Shown piece after piece: positions 26,816-34,657 of a stretch of DNA of 64,000 bases. The DNA is from JADKCL01 sp046329055 (GTDB taxonomy: Bacteria; Bacteroidota; Bacteroidia; J057; JADKCL01). Every line of letters begins with the position of its first letter. Positions within the stretch are counted from its first letter, which is position 1. A program made the translations under genes and the position numbers. The stretch covers positions 13,192 through 77,191 of the forward strand of contig JAXLVK010000017.1 in assembly GCA_046329055.1 (NCBI GenBank), given 5' to 3'. The notes below the pieces were generated by a model. It was not told where the DNA came from. It was given only the letters and a program-made list of their open reading frames with translations, and did not search any database.

Positions 26816-26888
26816 GAACAGTGTGAGAGCGAGAGTGATTGCGCATGAACGCAAAGGAAAAGTGCACTCACACACCACACTCACACTG
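26816..26888. repeat. GTGTGAG-type inverted repeat units
   Basis: AGTGTGAGAGCGAGAGTG (26820-26837) faces ACTCACACACCACACTCACA (26865-26884). A second copy of the same architecture lies at 27337-27403, each between tRNA-Tyr and its neighbour. Confidence 0.65.
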
Positions 26889-26894
26889 CAATAG

Positions 26895-26966
26895 AGGGGG
26901 ATGCAGGAATTGAACCCGCCTGACTTGTTTTGCAAACAAGCACCTCAACCAATCGGACAATCCCCC
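26895..26966 (-). tRNA. tRNA-Cys(GCA)
   Basis: 72 nt. Acceptor GGGGGAT/ATCCCCC, anticodon loop TTGCAAA (GCA) in a perfect CTTGT/ACAAG stem, T-arm GCGGG TTCAATT CCTGC (one G-T). CCA not encoded. Confidence 0.9.
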
Positions 26967-26975
26967 ATTTCTTTA

Positions 26976-27060
26976 CAGATAGCAGATAGCAGATGGCATT
27001 GACAGCCATGCAAAAGCGTAGAGAACTGTTCACTGCTATCTGCTCAATGCTCACTGTTCG
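26976..27060. repeat. GATAGCA-type inverted repeat
   Basis: ACAGATAGCAGATAGCAGAT (26976-26995) faces CACTGCTATCTGCTCA at the right. It fills the gap between tRNA-Cys and tRNA-Ser(GGA). Confidence 0.75.
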
Positions 27061-27151
27061 CAGCGGGTGGGAGACTCGAACTACCAATCCCGATTGTTCA
27101 TCAGGATTACCTGCTCTCCAAGCAAGCCCCTCGTCCTGCCGGACACCCGCT
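27061..27151 (-). tRNA. tRNA-Ser(GGA)
   Basis: 91 nt. Acceptor AGCGGGT/ACCCGCT is perfect. Anticodon loop TTGGAGA gives GGA in a CTTGC/GCAGG stem. Long variable arm. The T-stem GGTAG/CTCCC has one T-C mismatch compared with the other Ser genes. Confidence 0.83.
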
Positions 27152-27167
27152 ATTTAAGATTGAAATT

Positions 27168-27241
27168 GGGCGTCTATCGGGACTCGAACCCGAATCTCCA
27201 GTATCACAGGCTGGTATGCTTGCCTTTGCAACATAGACACC
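27168..27241 (-). tRNA. tRNA-His(GTG)
   Basis: 74 nt. Acceptor GGTGTCT/AGACGCC (one T-G), anticodon loop CTGTGAT (GTG, U33 kept), stem CCAGC/ACTGG with a C-A mismatch, T-arm TCGGG TTCGAGT CCCGA, C73. The base at -1 is T, not the G-1 expected of a bacterial tRNA-His. Same odd features as the copy at 26552. Confidence 0.75.
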
Positions 27242-27262
27242 ATTTAGAAGACATCGATTTTG

Positions 27263-27334
27263 TGGGCCGCGCAGGAATCGAACCTGCCCTTTCCGGGGTT
27301 ACAATCCGTTGCCACACCTTGCGGCTGACGGCCC
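27263..27334 (-). tRNA. tRNA-Tyr(GTA), short variable arm, second copy
   Basis: 72 nt. Acceptor GGGCCGT/GCGGCCC (one T-G), anticodon loop TTGTAAC (GTA), T-arm GCAGG TTCGATT CCTGC. The anticodon stem ACGGA/CCCGG has only three good pairs. Short variable region (AAAGG). Sequence differs considerably from the first Tyr gene. Confidence 0.75.
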
Positions 27335-27336
27335 AT

Positions 27337-27403
27337 TTTGCAGTGTGAGGAATGACTGTGAGTGCGCAATCCTCCCCACTCACACTCAAGTCTCACACTG
27401 TCC
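27337..27403. repeat. GTGTGAG-type inverted repeat units, second copy
   Basis: AGTGTGAGGAATGACTGTGA (27341-27360) faces CACTCACACTCAAGTCTCAC (27377-27396). Between tRNA-Tyr and tRNA-Ser(GCT). Confidence 0.65.
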
Positions 27404-27408
27404 AACAG

Positions 27409-27498
27409 AGGAGGGTGCGGGACTCGAACCCGCAAGCCGTCTCGCGACGACCTCCTGATTAGCGGTCAGGCGCAATAGCCAAATTCTACCAACCCTCC
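27409..27498 (-). tRNA. tRNA-Ser(GCT)
   Basis: 90 nt. Acceptor GGAGGGT/ACCCTCC, anticodon loop CCGCTAA (GCT) in a perfect CCTGA/TCAGG stem, long variable arm, T-arm GCGGG TTCGAGT CCCGC. First gene of the array in the direction of transcription. CCA not encoded. Confidence 0.92.
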
Positions 27499-27897
27499 TT
27501 GGGAATGAATAATTGATAATGAATAATTTCATGCTCTTGATTGCGTTTGGGTGGCGCAATCCTTGTTCCGCGATGTCAATGTACGTCTTGGGATGCGAAG
27601 CCGTTCGGCTCGATCCTGATGCGCTTCTTGCGCAATATGATTCCTTGCAGCAAATCAGATGTTGATTTGTGCGAATGAGATTTTCCTTTTCATTGGTAGC
27701 CGGATGTTGCTCCTGCCTAGGTCGCTTCCTCTGAACCCAATCAAGTTCAGAAATAACTCAACCGATCAGAGGGGCACTTTGGAGTGCATCCGTGCAGTTC
27801 CAAGGCGCAGACATCTTGACCACAAACCCGGCATGAATTCTCCAATTGGCGCGATGCGGCCATGGTCAAATCTTCCGAATTCAAAGGAAAATGCAAC
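27499..27897. other. Gap between tRNA array and small peptide gene
   Basis: About 400 bp. It holds an AT-rich heptamer repeat at 27504-27535 and otherwise nothing convincing. A 89-codon frame at 27659-27928 has no coding character. The promoter of the tRNA array should lie near 27500-27560, but no clear box is seen. Confidence 0.5.
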
Positions 27898-27923
27898 AAA
27901 AAACCCGGTCATTGGGGCCGGGT
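27898..27923 (-). terminator. Terminator of the small peptide gene
   Basis: On the minus strand ACCCGG and CCGGGT (27918-27923 and 27903-27908) form a 6-bp stem, followed by six T residues (27903-27898). Confidence 0.7.
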
Positions 27924-27948
27924 GCTGATTTCGTTATTGCATTGATTT

Positions 27949-28068
27949 TCAATGGCAATAACTGCACCCGGAATAATGGGAATAACTATGAGAACATGAG
28001 AAGAAAGCAGCAGCAACCACTTGCACAGCGGCAGTGTTTTTGATTTTTGCGTTCATGTTCTTTTTCAT
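27949..28068 (-). CDS. 39-residue Ser/His/Tyr/Cys-rich peptide
   Basis: ATG at 28068, stop TGA at 27949. The N-terminus is basic (MKKNMNAKIKN), the middle is Ala/Val-rich (TAAVQVVAAAFF), and the last 16 residues are rich in Ser, His, Tyr and Cys, with three Cys. It has its own -7 box 35 nt upstream and an intrinsic terminator 26 nt downstream, which supports a real transcription unit. An internal ATG (Met5) is an alternative start. No family is recognised. It might be a secreted or membrane-active peptide or a RiPP precursor. Confidence 0.6.
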   Translation of the reverse strand: MKKNMNAKIKNTAAVQVVAAAFFSCSHSYSHYSGCSYCH

Positions 28069-28102
28069 AGTGATGATGTCGCCTACTTGATTGACGACAC
28101 TG

Positions 28103-28110
28103 CAAATATA
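28103..28110 (-). promoter_or_regulatory. -7 box TATATTTG before the 39-residue peptide
   Basis: Exact TAnnTTTG on the minus strand. A CTTG lies about 22 nt upstream as a possible -33 element. 35 nt before the ATG. Confidence 0.55.
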
Positions 28111-28341
28111 CGACGAGATTTATATTATGATACAAGTCTGCGCGAAAATATTTTTTTATTGTCTGGATTGCTCTGATTTCGCCCTGAACGGTCAAGTTGG
28201 AAGGCACGTTCAGATATTATGAAGCTTCTGAACCGAAAGCCTGCGATTTGGAGGGATGGAAACCATTGCCGAATTTTGCAATGAATCACTGCCGCATCGA
28301 TGGATGATTCCCCATGCGGCCGACACCAAGGCTTTTGAAAA

Positions 28342-29169
28342 ATGAAGATCAAGTTCACCGTTACCCTGATAGCCCTCTTCCTGGCGAGCGTCCTCATGGC
28401 AAAGGACAAGGCTGGAGTCAAACTCGGTCAGCTCTCCCAAATCGCCGCCTCCACCACTGACATGAAGGCCTCGGTCGAATTTTGGAAGAAACTGGGCTTC
28501 CGGGTGGTCATGCAAATGCAGTCCCCAGCCCCGATGACGCAGCTCACCGACGAGACCATCCTGGTGAACTTGATTCAGTCAGAGAAGCCATTCGTCCGTC
28601 TTTCCTATTTCAACAGCGACTTTGAGGGGACATTGAAGGCGCTGAAAAAGGCCAAAATCAAAGTGGAGGCCCTGGAAAACGATGAATCCGGCAAACCTTG
28701 GCGAGCCATCATCCAAAGTCCCGATGGACAGGAAGTGAGCATCGTCAACCGCAACCCGGCGATGATTTTCCACCCGACGGGCAAGACCATGCTCACCCTC
28801 GACCAGGCCGACATGGCCAAACCCGAGGCGATGCCCACCAAGTTGGGGATGTTTGGCGAATACTGCCACAAGGTCACCGACCTCAAGGCATCCATTGCAT
28901 ATTGGGAAAAACTGGGCTTTCAGAGCAAAGGTGCAGAAACCAACCCCTACCCCTGGGCGATCATGAGCGATGGCGTCAGCATCGTCGGACTGCACCAAAC
29001 TACGGACTGGGACGGCTGTGCCTTGACCTACTTTGCTCCCGACATGGGCGCAAGGATCGAACCGCTGAAAGCGCAGGGAATTGAGTGCAAGGAGGTCGGC
29101 ATGGGGCCTGCAAACGTCACCGTTACAAGTCCAGAAGGCGTCAAAATCTTCCTCTTCTCCTTGTTCTGA
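28342..29169 (+). CDS. Exported VOC (glyoxalase/bleomycin-resistance fold) protein
   Basis: 275 residues with a signal peptide (FTVTLIALFLASVLMA). Two vicinal-oxygen-chelate halves: the first from about residue 33 (LSQIAASTTDMKASVEFWKKLGF) and the second from about 175 (GEYCHKVTDLKASIAYWEKLGFQ). The motif order matches family duplicates, but typical metal His/Glu positions are only partly present, so catalysis is uncertain. Probably periplasmic. Single gene upstream of the racemase. Confidence 0.85.
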   Translation: MKIKFTVTLIALFLASVLMAKDKAGVKLGQLSQIAASTTDMKASVEFWKKLGFRVVMQMQSPAPMTQLTDETILVNLIQSEKPFVRLSYFNSDFEGTLKALKKAKIKVEALENDESGKPWRAIIQSPDGQEVSIVNRNPAMIFHPTGKTMLTLDQADMAKPEAMPTKLGMFGEYCHKVTDLKASIAYWEKLGFQSKGAETNPYPWAIMSDGVSIVGLHQTTDWDGCALTYFAPDMGARIEPLKAQGIECKEVGMGPANVTVTSPEGVKIFLFSLF

Positions 29170-29302
29170 GAAGCATTTTCAGCAGGAATTACCCCCAATT
29201 GGGGACGGTCTGTCGCCAACTTGCCACCGATTTGCGGCAGATGGGCTGCAGTTTCGGGCTTCTCGATGGAGAGCCTCAGGATGGACTTAAGGATGTAGCA
29301 CA

Positions 29303-29995
29303 ATGAAAATGATCGGATTGGTCGGGGGCATTGCATGGCCATCGACCGTGGATTACTACCGTTACCTCAACCAAGGGGTCAACGAGGAGCTCGGCGCCCT
29401 GAATTTCAGCCGCTGCCTGATTTACTCCTTCAACTATGAGGACATTCAGCGCAACAACCTCACCAACAACTGGGCGGGCACACTGGCGATGATCCGTGAG
29501 GCGAGCCGGGTGCTGATCGCAGGGGGAGCCGAGGCGATCCTGCTCTGCGCCAACACCATGCACCATATCGCGGAGGAGCTGCGGGCAGACCTGGACGTAC
29601 CGCTGATCCACATCGCGGAGGCGACTGCGGATGCGATTGTGGCGCAGGGGCTGAACAAGGTCCTCCTCCTCGGCACCCGCTACACGATGGAATTCGACTT
29701 CTTTCGGGACAAGTTGATGGCCAAGGGGATCGAACCCATGATCCCGGAAGCCAATGACCGCACCTACGTCCACAATGTCATTTTCAACGAATTGGCTTAC
29801 GGGCGGGTAAATGCCGCGTCGAAGGAGATGTTCCTTGAGATCATCGAACGGGGCAAATCAGCGGGTGCTCAAGGGGTGATTCTGGGCTGCACGGAAATAC
29901 CGCTGCTGATCCAGCAGGCGGACTTGGACATTCCCGCATTTGACACGACGAAAATCCATGCGGAGGCAGCGGTTCGGTTTTCATTGGGTGACTAA
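29303..29995 (+). CDS. Aspartate/glutamate racemase family protein
   Basis: 230 residues. The two catalytic Cys are visible: Cys82 (LLCANTMH) and Cys196 (ILGCTEIPLL), typical of amino-acid racemases that act without PLP. The N-terminal loop is GGIAWPST rather than the more usual GGMSWEST. Substrate, Asp or Glu, is not decidable. The next gene starts 35 nt later on the same strand. Confidence 0.9.
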   Translation: MKMIGLVGGIAWPSTVDYYRYLNQGVNEELGALNFSRCLIYSFNYEDIQRNNLTNNWAGTLAMIREASRVLIAGGAEAILLCANTMHHIAEELRADLDVPLIHIAEATADAIVAQGLNKVLLLGTRYTMEFDFFRDKLMAKGIEPMIPEANDRTYVHNVIFNELAYGRVNAASKEMFLEIIERGKSAGAQGVILGCTEIPLLIQQADLDIPAFDTTKIHAEAAVRFSLGD

Positions 29996-30030
29996 ATTTG
30001 CGGTGCCGGGGTAAATTCTGGCAATTGAAA

Positions 30031-30687
30031 ATGAATCTCCTCATCCTCGGAGGCTCGGGACGCACCGGACTCCACCTGATTACCGAAGCGCTGGAGCGCG
30101 GCTACCATGTCAAGGCACTTGTCCGCGACCCCCATTCCATTTCGATTCAACATCCGGAACTGGAATTGATCCAAGGAAGCCCCTACAATGCGGAGGACCT
30201 CGCCAGGGCCGCCGAGGGTTGCTCCGCCGTGGCAAGCAGCCTGAACCTGTCACGGACCTCAGATTGGCCGTGGGCAAAGCTGCGCTCCCCGCTTGACCTG
30301 CTCTCCAAATCGATGGCCCACCTCATTGCCTTGGACAAAAAGCGGCCGTTTGTCCGCGTGGTTGTCTGCACTGCGCATGGGGTCAAGGAGACAAGGGAGC
30401 AGATCCCGGGCTGGTTCCGCTGGGTGATCGAACACAGCAACATCCGCTACCCCTACGCCGACCATGAGCGGCAGGAGGACCTGATGAAGGCAAGCACCAT
30501 GAACTGGGTGGTCGTGCGCCCCGTCGGTCTGTCCAATGGCAAGTCCAAGGAATCGGTGATCGTGAGTTTCAACAACCAACCGAAGCCGACTCTCACCATT
30601 CCTCGCGTGGACGTCGCCAAATTCATGATGGACACGCTCCAATCCGGCGAGTACCTGCATCAGACACCGACGATTTCCGGGAAATAG
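30031..30687 (+). CDS. NAD(P)-binding SDR / NmrA-like oxidoreductase
   Basis: 218 residues from the ATG at 30031 (MNLLILGGSGRTGLHL). N-terminal Rossmann motif GGSGRTG. The family resembles flavin/biliverdin reductase B-like atypical SDRs that act on small redox substrates. No catalytic Tyr-x3-Lys is obvious. Probably co-transcribed with the racemase (36-nt gap). The cofactor is inferred, the substrate unknown. Confidence 0.82.
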   Translation: MNLLILGGSGRTGLHLITEALERGYHVKALVRDPHSISIQHPELELIQGSPYNAEDLARAAEGCSAVASSLNLSRTSDWPWAKLRSPLDLLSKSMAHLIALDKKRPFVRVVVCTAHGVKETREQIPGWFRWVIEHSNIRYPYADHERQEDLMKASTMNWVVVRPVGLSNGKSKESVIVSFNNQPKPTLTIPRVDVAKFMMDTLQSGEYLHQTPTISGK

Positions 30688-30940
30688 CCCCATTTTCAGC
30701 TGAATTTTGCAATCCTTGATGTAATCCAATCAGGGAAATGTTCCTCGGTTGCGAGGCGGCTGATGGCAAATTTTGGATGACCAAGTCTTGTCATGGAGTG
30801 GCAAACCTTGGGCCGATGCTACTTGTTGAGCAGATTCCTTGGCAGAATTGGCTCCCACTTACTGCGTAACAAAACGGCCTTTTTCTGCATTGACTGCTGC
30901 CGGAGGAACCTGACCTTGGTCTCAGTAAAAGATTGTAGTC

Positions 30941-32533
30941 ATGAAAAAATTATTCCTCTGTAGCCTATTCGGGCTTGGCGCGTTGACGCATGCCCAGACC
31001 CCCGTGCTCGACCAACTCGACCTAGGGAACTTCATCGCCCCCATCCGCTCGGACGGGCAACTGTTCCAGGACCACAACCTGAACCTCAAGGGTCTGGAAT
31101 GGCCCAAAACCACAGTCGCGAATGACAAGCGTGGCGTGAGCTTCACGGGCCATGTCTGGTTCGGTGGACTCGACGGGCAGGGCGCATTGCACGTCGCAGC
31201 TGAGACCTACGGTCAGTCAGGCCAAGTATTTCACCCCGGCCTCTACAACTTCGACGGCGCCCAATGGGACAGCGTGTGGGTGATCAACCGAAGCGAGGTC
31301 GATCAGTTCCGGGCTGACTTCGCAAACAGCACGGTGAACTTCGCGAACTACCCCATTGTGGCACATTGGCCTGCATTTGGATTGGACCAAAATGGCCAAC
31401 GGGTGGCATGCGCCCCCTTCGTGGACATGGACAATGACCCGCAGCACTACACGCCTAGCGCCGGGGACTATCCGGATTTCCCTGGGCACCAAGCGCTTTA
31501 CTTCCAGTTCTCCGACTTCCCCTCTCGTCCCAACTCCCCCCAGAACAGTATGGGGGTCGAGGTCCGGGCATTCGCATTTGTCAGGGATTGCCCGCAACTT
31601 GAGGACGTGCTCTTCCTGCAGTATGCCGTCACCAACCGCAGCACCAACATCTACAACGGTTTCCGCGCCGGACTCTGGAACGACTTCGACATCGGCAACT
31701 ACGCGGATGACTACATCGGTACCGCTCCTGCCCAAGAACTCTTCATCGGGTACAATGGCGACGCCAACGATGAAACGAGCAACGGCTATGGCCTGAACCC
31801 ACCCGCGATGGGATGGACCTGCCTGAGCTCCCCTTCTAGTGGCGGCATGTACTACAACAATGACTTCACTGTCAAGGGCAATCCTGATGCCGACGCCGAC
31901 TACTACAGCTACCTCGGCAGCCAATGGAAGGACAGCACCCAGCTCGTGGACAATGGCCTCGATGGCTACAGTGGCACCGCAACTGGCACGCCGACCAACT
32001 ATCCCTTCAATGGCAACCCTGGATGGTGCGGCGGCCCCGGTACTGGCTGGAGCGAAGTCTCCGCTGGACAGGCACCCTTTGACCGCAGGGGTCTCCTCTC
32101 TTTCGAACCAGAGACCCTCAATCCCGGCGATACCCGCACCTACACCTTCGCGATGCTCATGGCCCGAGGATTCTACAATGACAACCTCGGCTCTGTCTGC
32201 GAACTCATCGACCTGGCCGACAGCCTCCATTACTGGTGGGACAACCAAATCCTGCCCTGTGAGGCCCTCACCAGCACCACGCCCAAAGTCACCGAGACCC
32301 TCGAAGTCTTTCCCAATCCGACCAGCAGCGGCGTCACCCTCCGCTACGGCCACGTCCTGAGCGAACCCGCAGATGTGCAAGTCTACGACATGACGGGCAG
32401 GAGCGTGCTCCAAGTGGAAGGACACCAAGGCACCGAAATCCGCCTGGACATGCAAGATCTCGCCCCCGGCGTCTATCAATACCGCTGGACCAGCGGTGAA
32501 AAGATCGCCACCGGAAAGATCGTCAGGCAATAA
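30941..32533 (+). CDS. Secreted protein with T9SS type A sorting domain
   Basis: 530 residues with a signal peptide (KKLFLCSLFGLGALTHAQ). Tyr/Asp/Asn-rich beta-structured body with PDADADYYSYLG and repeated DNDP-like acidic loops that could bind calcium. The C-terminus (about 455-530, LEVFPNPTSSGVTLRYG to KIATGKIVRQ) is a T9SS type A sorting signal. No enzymatic motif. A strong terminator follows. Confidence 0.85.
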   Translation: MKKLFLCSLFGLGALTHAQTPVLDQLDLGNFIAPIRSDGQLFQDHNLNLKGLEWPKTTVANDKRGVSFTGHVWFGGLDGQGALHVAAETYGQSGQVFHPGLYNFDGAQWDSVWVINRSEVDQFRADFANSTVNFANYPIVAHWPAFGLDQNGQRVACAPFVDMDNDPQHYTPSAGDYPDFPGHQALYFQFSDFPSRPNSPQNSMGVEVRAFAFVRDCPQLEDVLFLQYAVTNRSTNIYNGFRAGLWNDFDIGNYADDYIGTAPAQELFIGYNGDANDETSNGYGLNPPAMGWTCLSSPSSGGMYYNNDFTVKGNPDADADYYSYLGSQWKDSTQLVDNGLDGYSGTATGTPTNYPFNGNPGWCGGPGTGWSEVSAGQAPFDRRGLLSFEPETLNPGDTRTYTFAMLMARGFYNDNLGSVCELIDLADSLHYWWDNQILPCEALTSTTPKVTETLEVFPNPTSSGVTLRYGHVLSEPADVQVYDMTGRSVLQVEGHQGTEIRLDMQDLAPGVYQYRWTSGEKIATGKIVRQ

Positions 32534-32606
32534 GCCGAGCCATTGGCCTCCGAAGCTGATCGCCAAGGAGCCAAAGTCGCCCAAGCCTCATCAAAGAATC
32601 AAAACC

Positions 32607-32652
32607 GCCGGGAGCAGCAACAGGTTCGCCTGAACTGCTCCCGGCCGTTTTT
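32607..32652 (+). terminator. Terminator after the T9SS protein
   Basis: GCCGGGAGCAG (32607-32617) pairs perfectly with CTGCTCCCGGC (32635-32645), followed by a TTTTT run. Confidence 0.85.
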
Positions 32653-32695
32653 CCACAAGCCAAAAATGAACGAATCAAATCCCCAAAAAGCCCCA

Positions 32696-32727
32696 TTATC
32701 AATTGTTAATTATTCATTATCAATCAA
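32696..32727. repeat. AT-rich heptamer repeat
   Basis: ATTATCAATTGTTAATTATT (32695-32714) then TCATTATCAAT. Lies between the terminator and the LytTR gene end. Confidence 0.6.
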
Positions 32728-32733
32728 AAAGGC

Positions 32734-33432
32734 TCAATTGCCCCCTATTCGTCCCTTGACCTCCCGCTGGTACAGCCGCCCAATCGGAATCACGTGCTTC
32801 CCCATCCGCAGCTCCGTGGCAGTATAAGCATCGATCTTGCCCACAGCCACCAAAAATGACCGATGGACCCTTAAGAAGTCATGGTCGGCAAGCACAGATT
32901 CGATCTTGGTGATGCCCATGCGGGTATGCAACTCCCGTGCAGCACACACGATGCGGATGTATTCGCGACGGCTTTCGATGAAAAGGATCTCGGAAATCGG
33001 CAGCTTGACATTGCGACGGTCGGCGCGGATGAGGATGTGGGCCTCGGGCTCGGCGATGCGCTCCTCCTTGGGACTCCCCTGTAATTGCTGCTGAATGCGG
33101 CCCGCTGTCTTCAGGAACCGCTCGAAGGGATAGGGCTTGAGCAAATAGTCGAACACCGTCAATTCAAATGCCTCGACCGCGTGTTCGCTGTACGCCGTGG
33201 TGATCACGACCAGGGGCGGATGCTCCAAAGCCCTCAGAAAACCGATCCCCGAAAGCCGCGGCAATTGAATATCGAGGAAGATCACGTCCACGGATTGCTT
33301 GGAGAGAAAGCTCATTGCCTCGATCGCGTTGTCGAAATCCGCAACCAATTGCCAATCGGGCAAGAGGGCGATGTAGGACCTCAGTAGCTCTCGCGCCGGC
33401 TGCTCATCCTCTATGACCACGCAGCGAATCAT
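32734..33432 (-). CDS. LytTR response regulator
   Basis: 232 residues from the ATG at 33432. Upstream frame to 33723 overlaps the kinase and is not used. Receiver domain: acidic pair in VVIEDEQ, phosphoacceptor Asp in VIFLDIQLPRLSG, Thr/Ser in VVITTAYSE, Lys in DYLLKPYPFERF. C-terminal LytTR DNA-binding domain (ILFIESRREYIRI, FLRVHRSFLVAV, IPIGRLYQREV). Overlaps the kinase stop as ATGA, so the pair is coupled. Confidence 0.95.
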   Translation of the reverse strand: MIRCVVIEDEQPARELLRSYIALLPDWQLVADFDNAIEAMSFLSKQSVDVIFLDIQLPRLSGIGFLRALEHPPLVVITTAYSEHAVEAFELTVFDYLLKPYPFERFLKTAGRIQQQLQGSPKEERIAEPEAHILIRADRRNVKLPISEILFIESRREYIRIVCAARELHTRMGITKIESVLADHDFLRVHRSFLVAVGKIDAYTATELRMGKHVIPIGRLYQREVKGRIGGN

Positions 33433-34469
33433 GGCATTGACACATTGATCGGCATCTCCAATTTGCTCAGAAACGCATTGCCGTCGGGGCCGCATTCCAG
33501 CCGGTACTCCGTCCCAAAGATCAGGTCCAGCTGCCGGGTGATGTTCCGCAGACCGATTCCCTCCGAGGCACCAAGGACGTCCGAGGGCTCCGTGCCCGGC
33601 AGAGGATTGCGGATTTCCATCAACAACCTGCCGGATACCACCGTCATTCGGATCTGAATTTCGCACCTCCCAGTCTGATGCGCCGTCCCATGCTTGAACG
33701 CATTCTCCACCAATGAAAAACAAATCAGCGGCGGAACGCCACCCACGACTTCACCGATGACCTGGAAATCCACCACCAACCTCTCCCCATACCGCACTTG
33801 CTCCAGCGCGATGTAGTTCTGGATCAATTCCACCTCCTTGGCCATTGGGACCCAATCCGCGCCTCCTTGCCGAAGGGTATAACGCATGATTTCTGAAAGT
33901 CGGATGATGAGGTCAGGAGCCTTGCCACCAGGGCGGACTGCTTCGTAATAGATGGAATTCAGGGTATTGAAGAGGAAATGCGGATGCATTTGAGCCTTGA
34001 GGAAGCTCAGTTCCGCCATGCGTTTCTCAGCGTTCAACGCCTGGACACGCTTATTTGCCCGCTGCCAGCTCCGGAAATAATGCAATCCCGCCACCAACCC
34101 TGCCGTGCTGATGATTTGGATGAAATGCCCCATCATCCGGTAGGCGTTGAAGAAAATGAAGGTATAGTCCGACCCGGAGTAGAGCCATGGGAACTGCACA
34201 AACTGCGTGGACACCCGCTTCAGCAACACCCCGGCAACGATCACCAACAGCGTCAAGCCGAAAAATGCGAGGTATTGACGCCGGAAAAACAGCGGAAGCA
34301 GGCCGTACACCAATATATATGAGCAGCCAATCGTGACCGGGAGGATCGTGAGGTTGTAGAGGAGGGTGACGTCAAAATCCTTTTCATAAAGCCCACCATA
34401 AAACGCCAGCAGGAGCCAATAAAGCACCCAAAACAGCACATGTTCCAATGCCCGGCGACTGTTTTTCAT
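33429..34469 (-). CDS. LytS-type sensor histidine kinase
   Basis: About 346 residues from an ATG at 34469 (start at 34499 possible). Four membrane helices (FWVLYWLLLAFYGGLY, IGCSYILVYGLLPLFF, YLAFFGLTLLVIVAGVLL, FIQIISTAGLVAGLH), a short linker, then the His_kinase domain with the phosphorylated His in QMHPHFLFNTLNSI and the ATP-binding CFSLVENAFKHG. It forms a two-component system with the overlapping LytTR regulator. Confidence 0.93.
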   Translation of the reverse strand: MKNSRRALEHVLFWVLYWLLLAFYGGLYEKDFDVTLLYNLTILPVTIGCSYILVYGLLPLFFRRQYLAFFGLTLLVIVAGVLLKRVSTQFVQFPWLYSGSDYTFIFFNAYRMMGHFIQIISTAGLVAGLHYFRSWQRANKRVQALNAEKRMAELSFLKAQMHPHFLFNTLNSIYYEAVRPGGKAPDLIIRLSEIMRYTLRQGGADWVPMAKEVELIQNYIALEQVRYGERLVVDFQVIGEVVGGVPPLICFSLVENAFKHGTAHQTGRCEIQIRMTVVSGRLLMEIRNPLPGTEPSDVLGASEGIGLRNITRQLDLIFGTEYRLECGPDGNAFLSKLEMPINVSMP

Positions 34470-34657
34470 TGCATTCAATGCCAGCGGATTTCGCCTCAAA
34501 ACTAGGACTTTTTCCAGCCAGCCAGCCCAATGTCAACAGACGGCAGCAATTGCACAACGAACGGCATCCGCCACGGTGGTGAAGTGGAGTGTTGACAATG
34601 CCCGCTGTCCGTCGCAGGCAATGCTGCAATGCGCTGAAACCGAACGATGTTTGGCTC

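Noticed and set aside
27659..27928. 89-codon open frame
   Set aside because: No start context, poor codon character, and it crosses the terminator of the minus-strand peptide.
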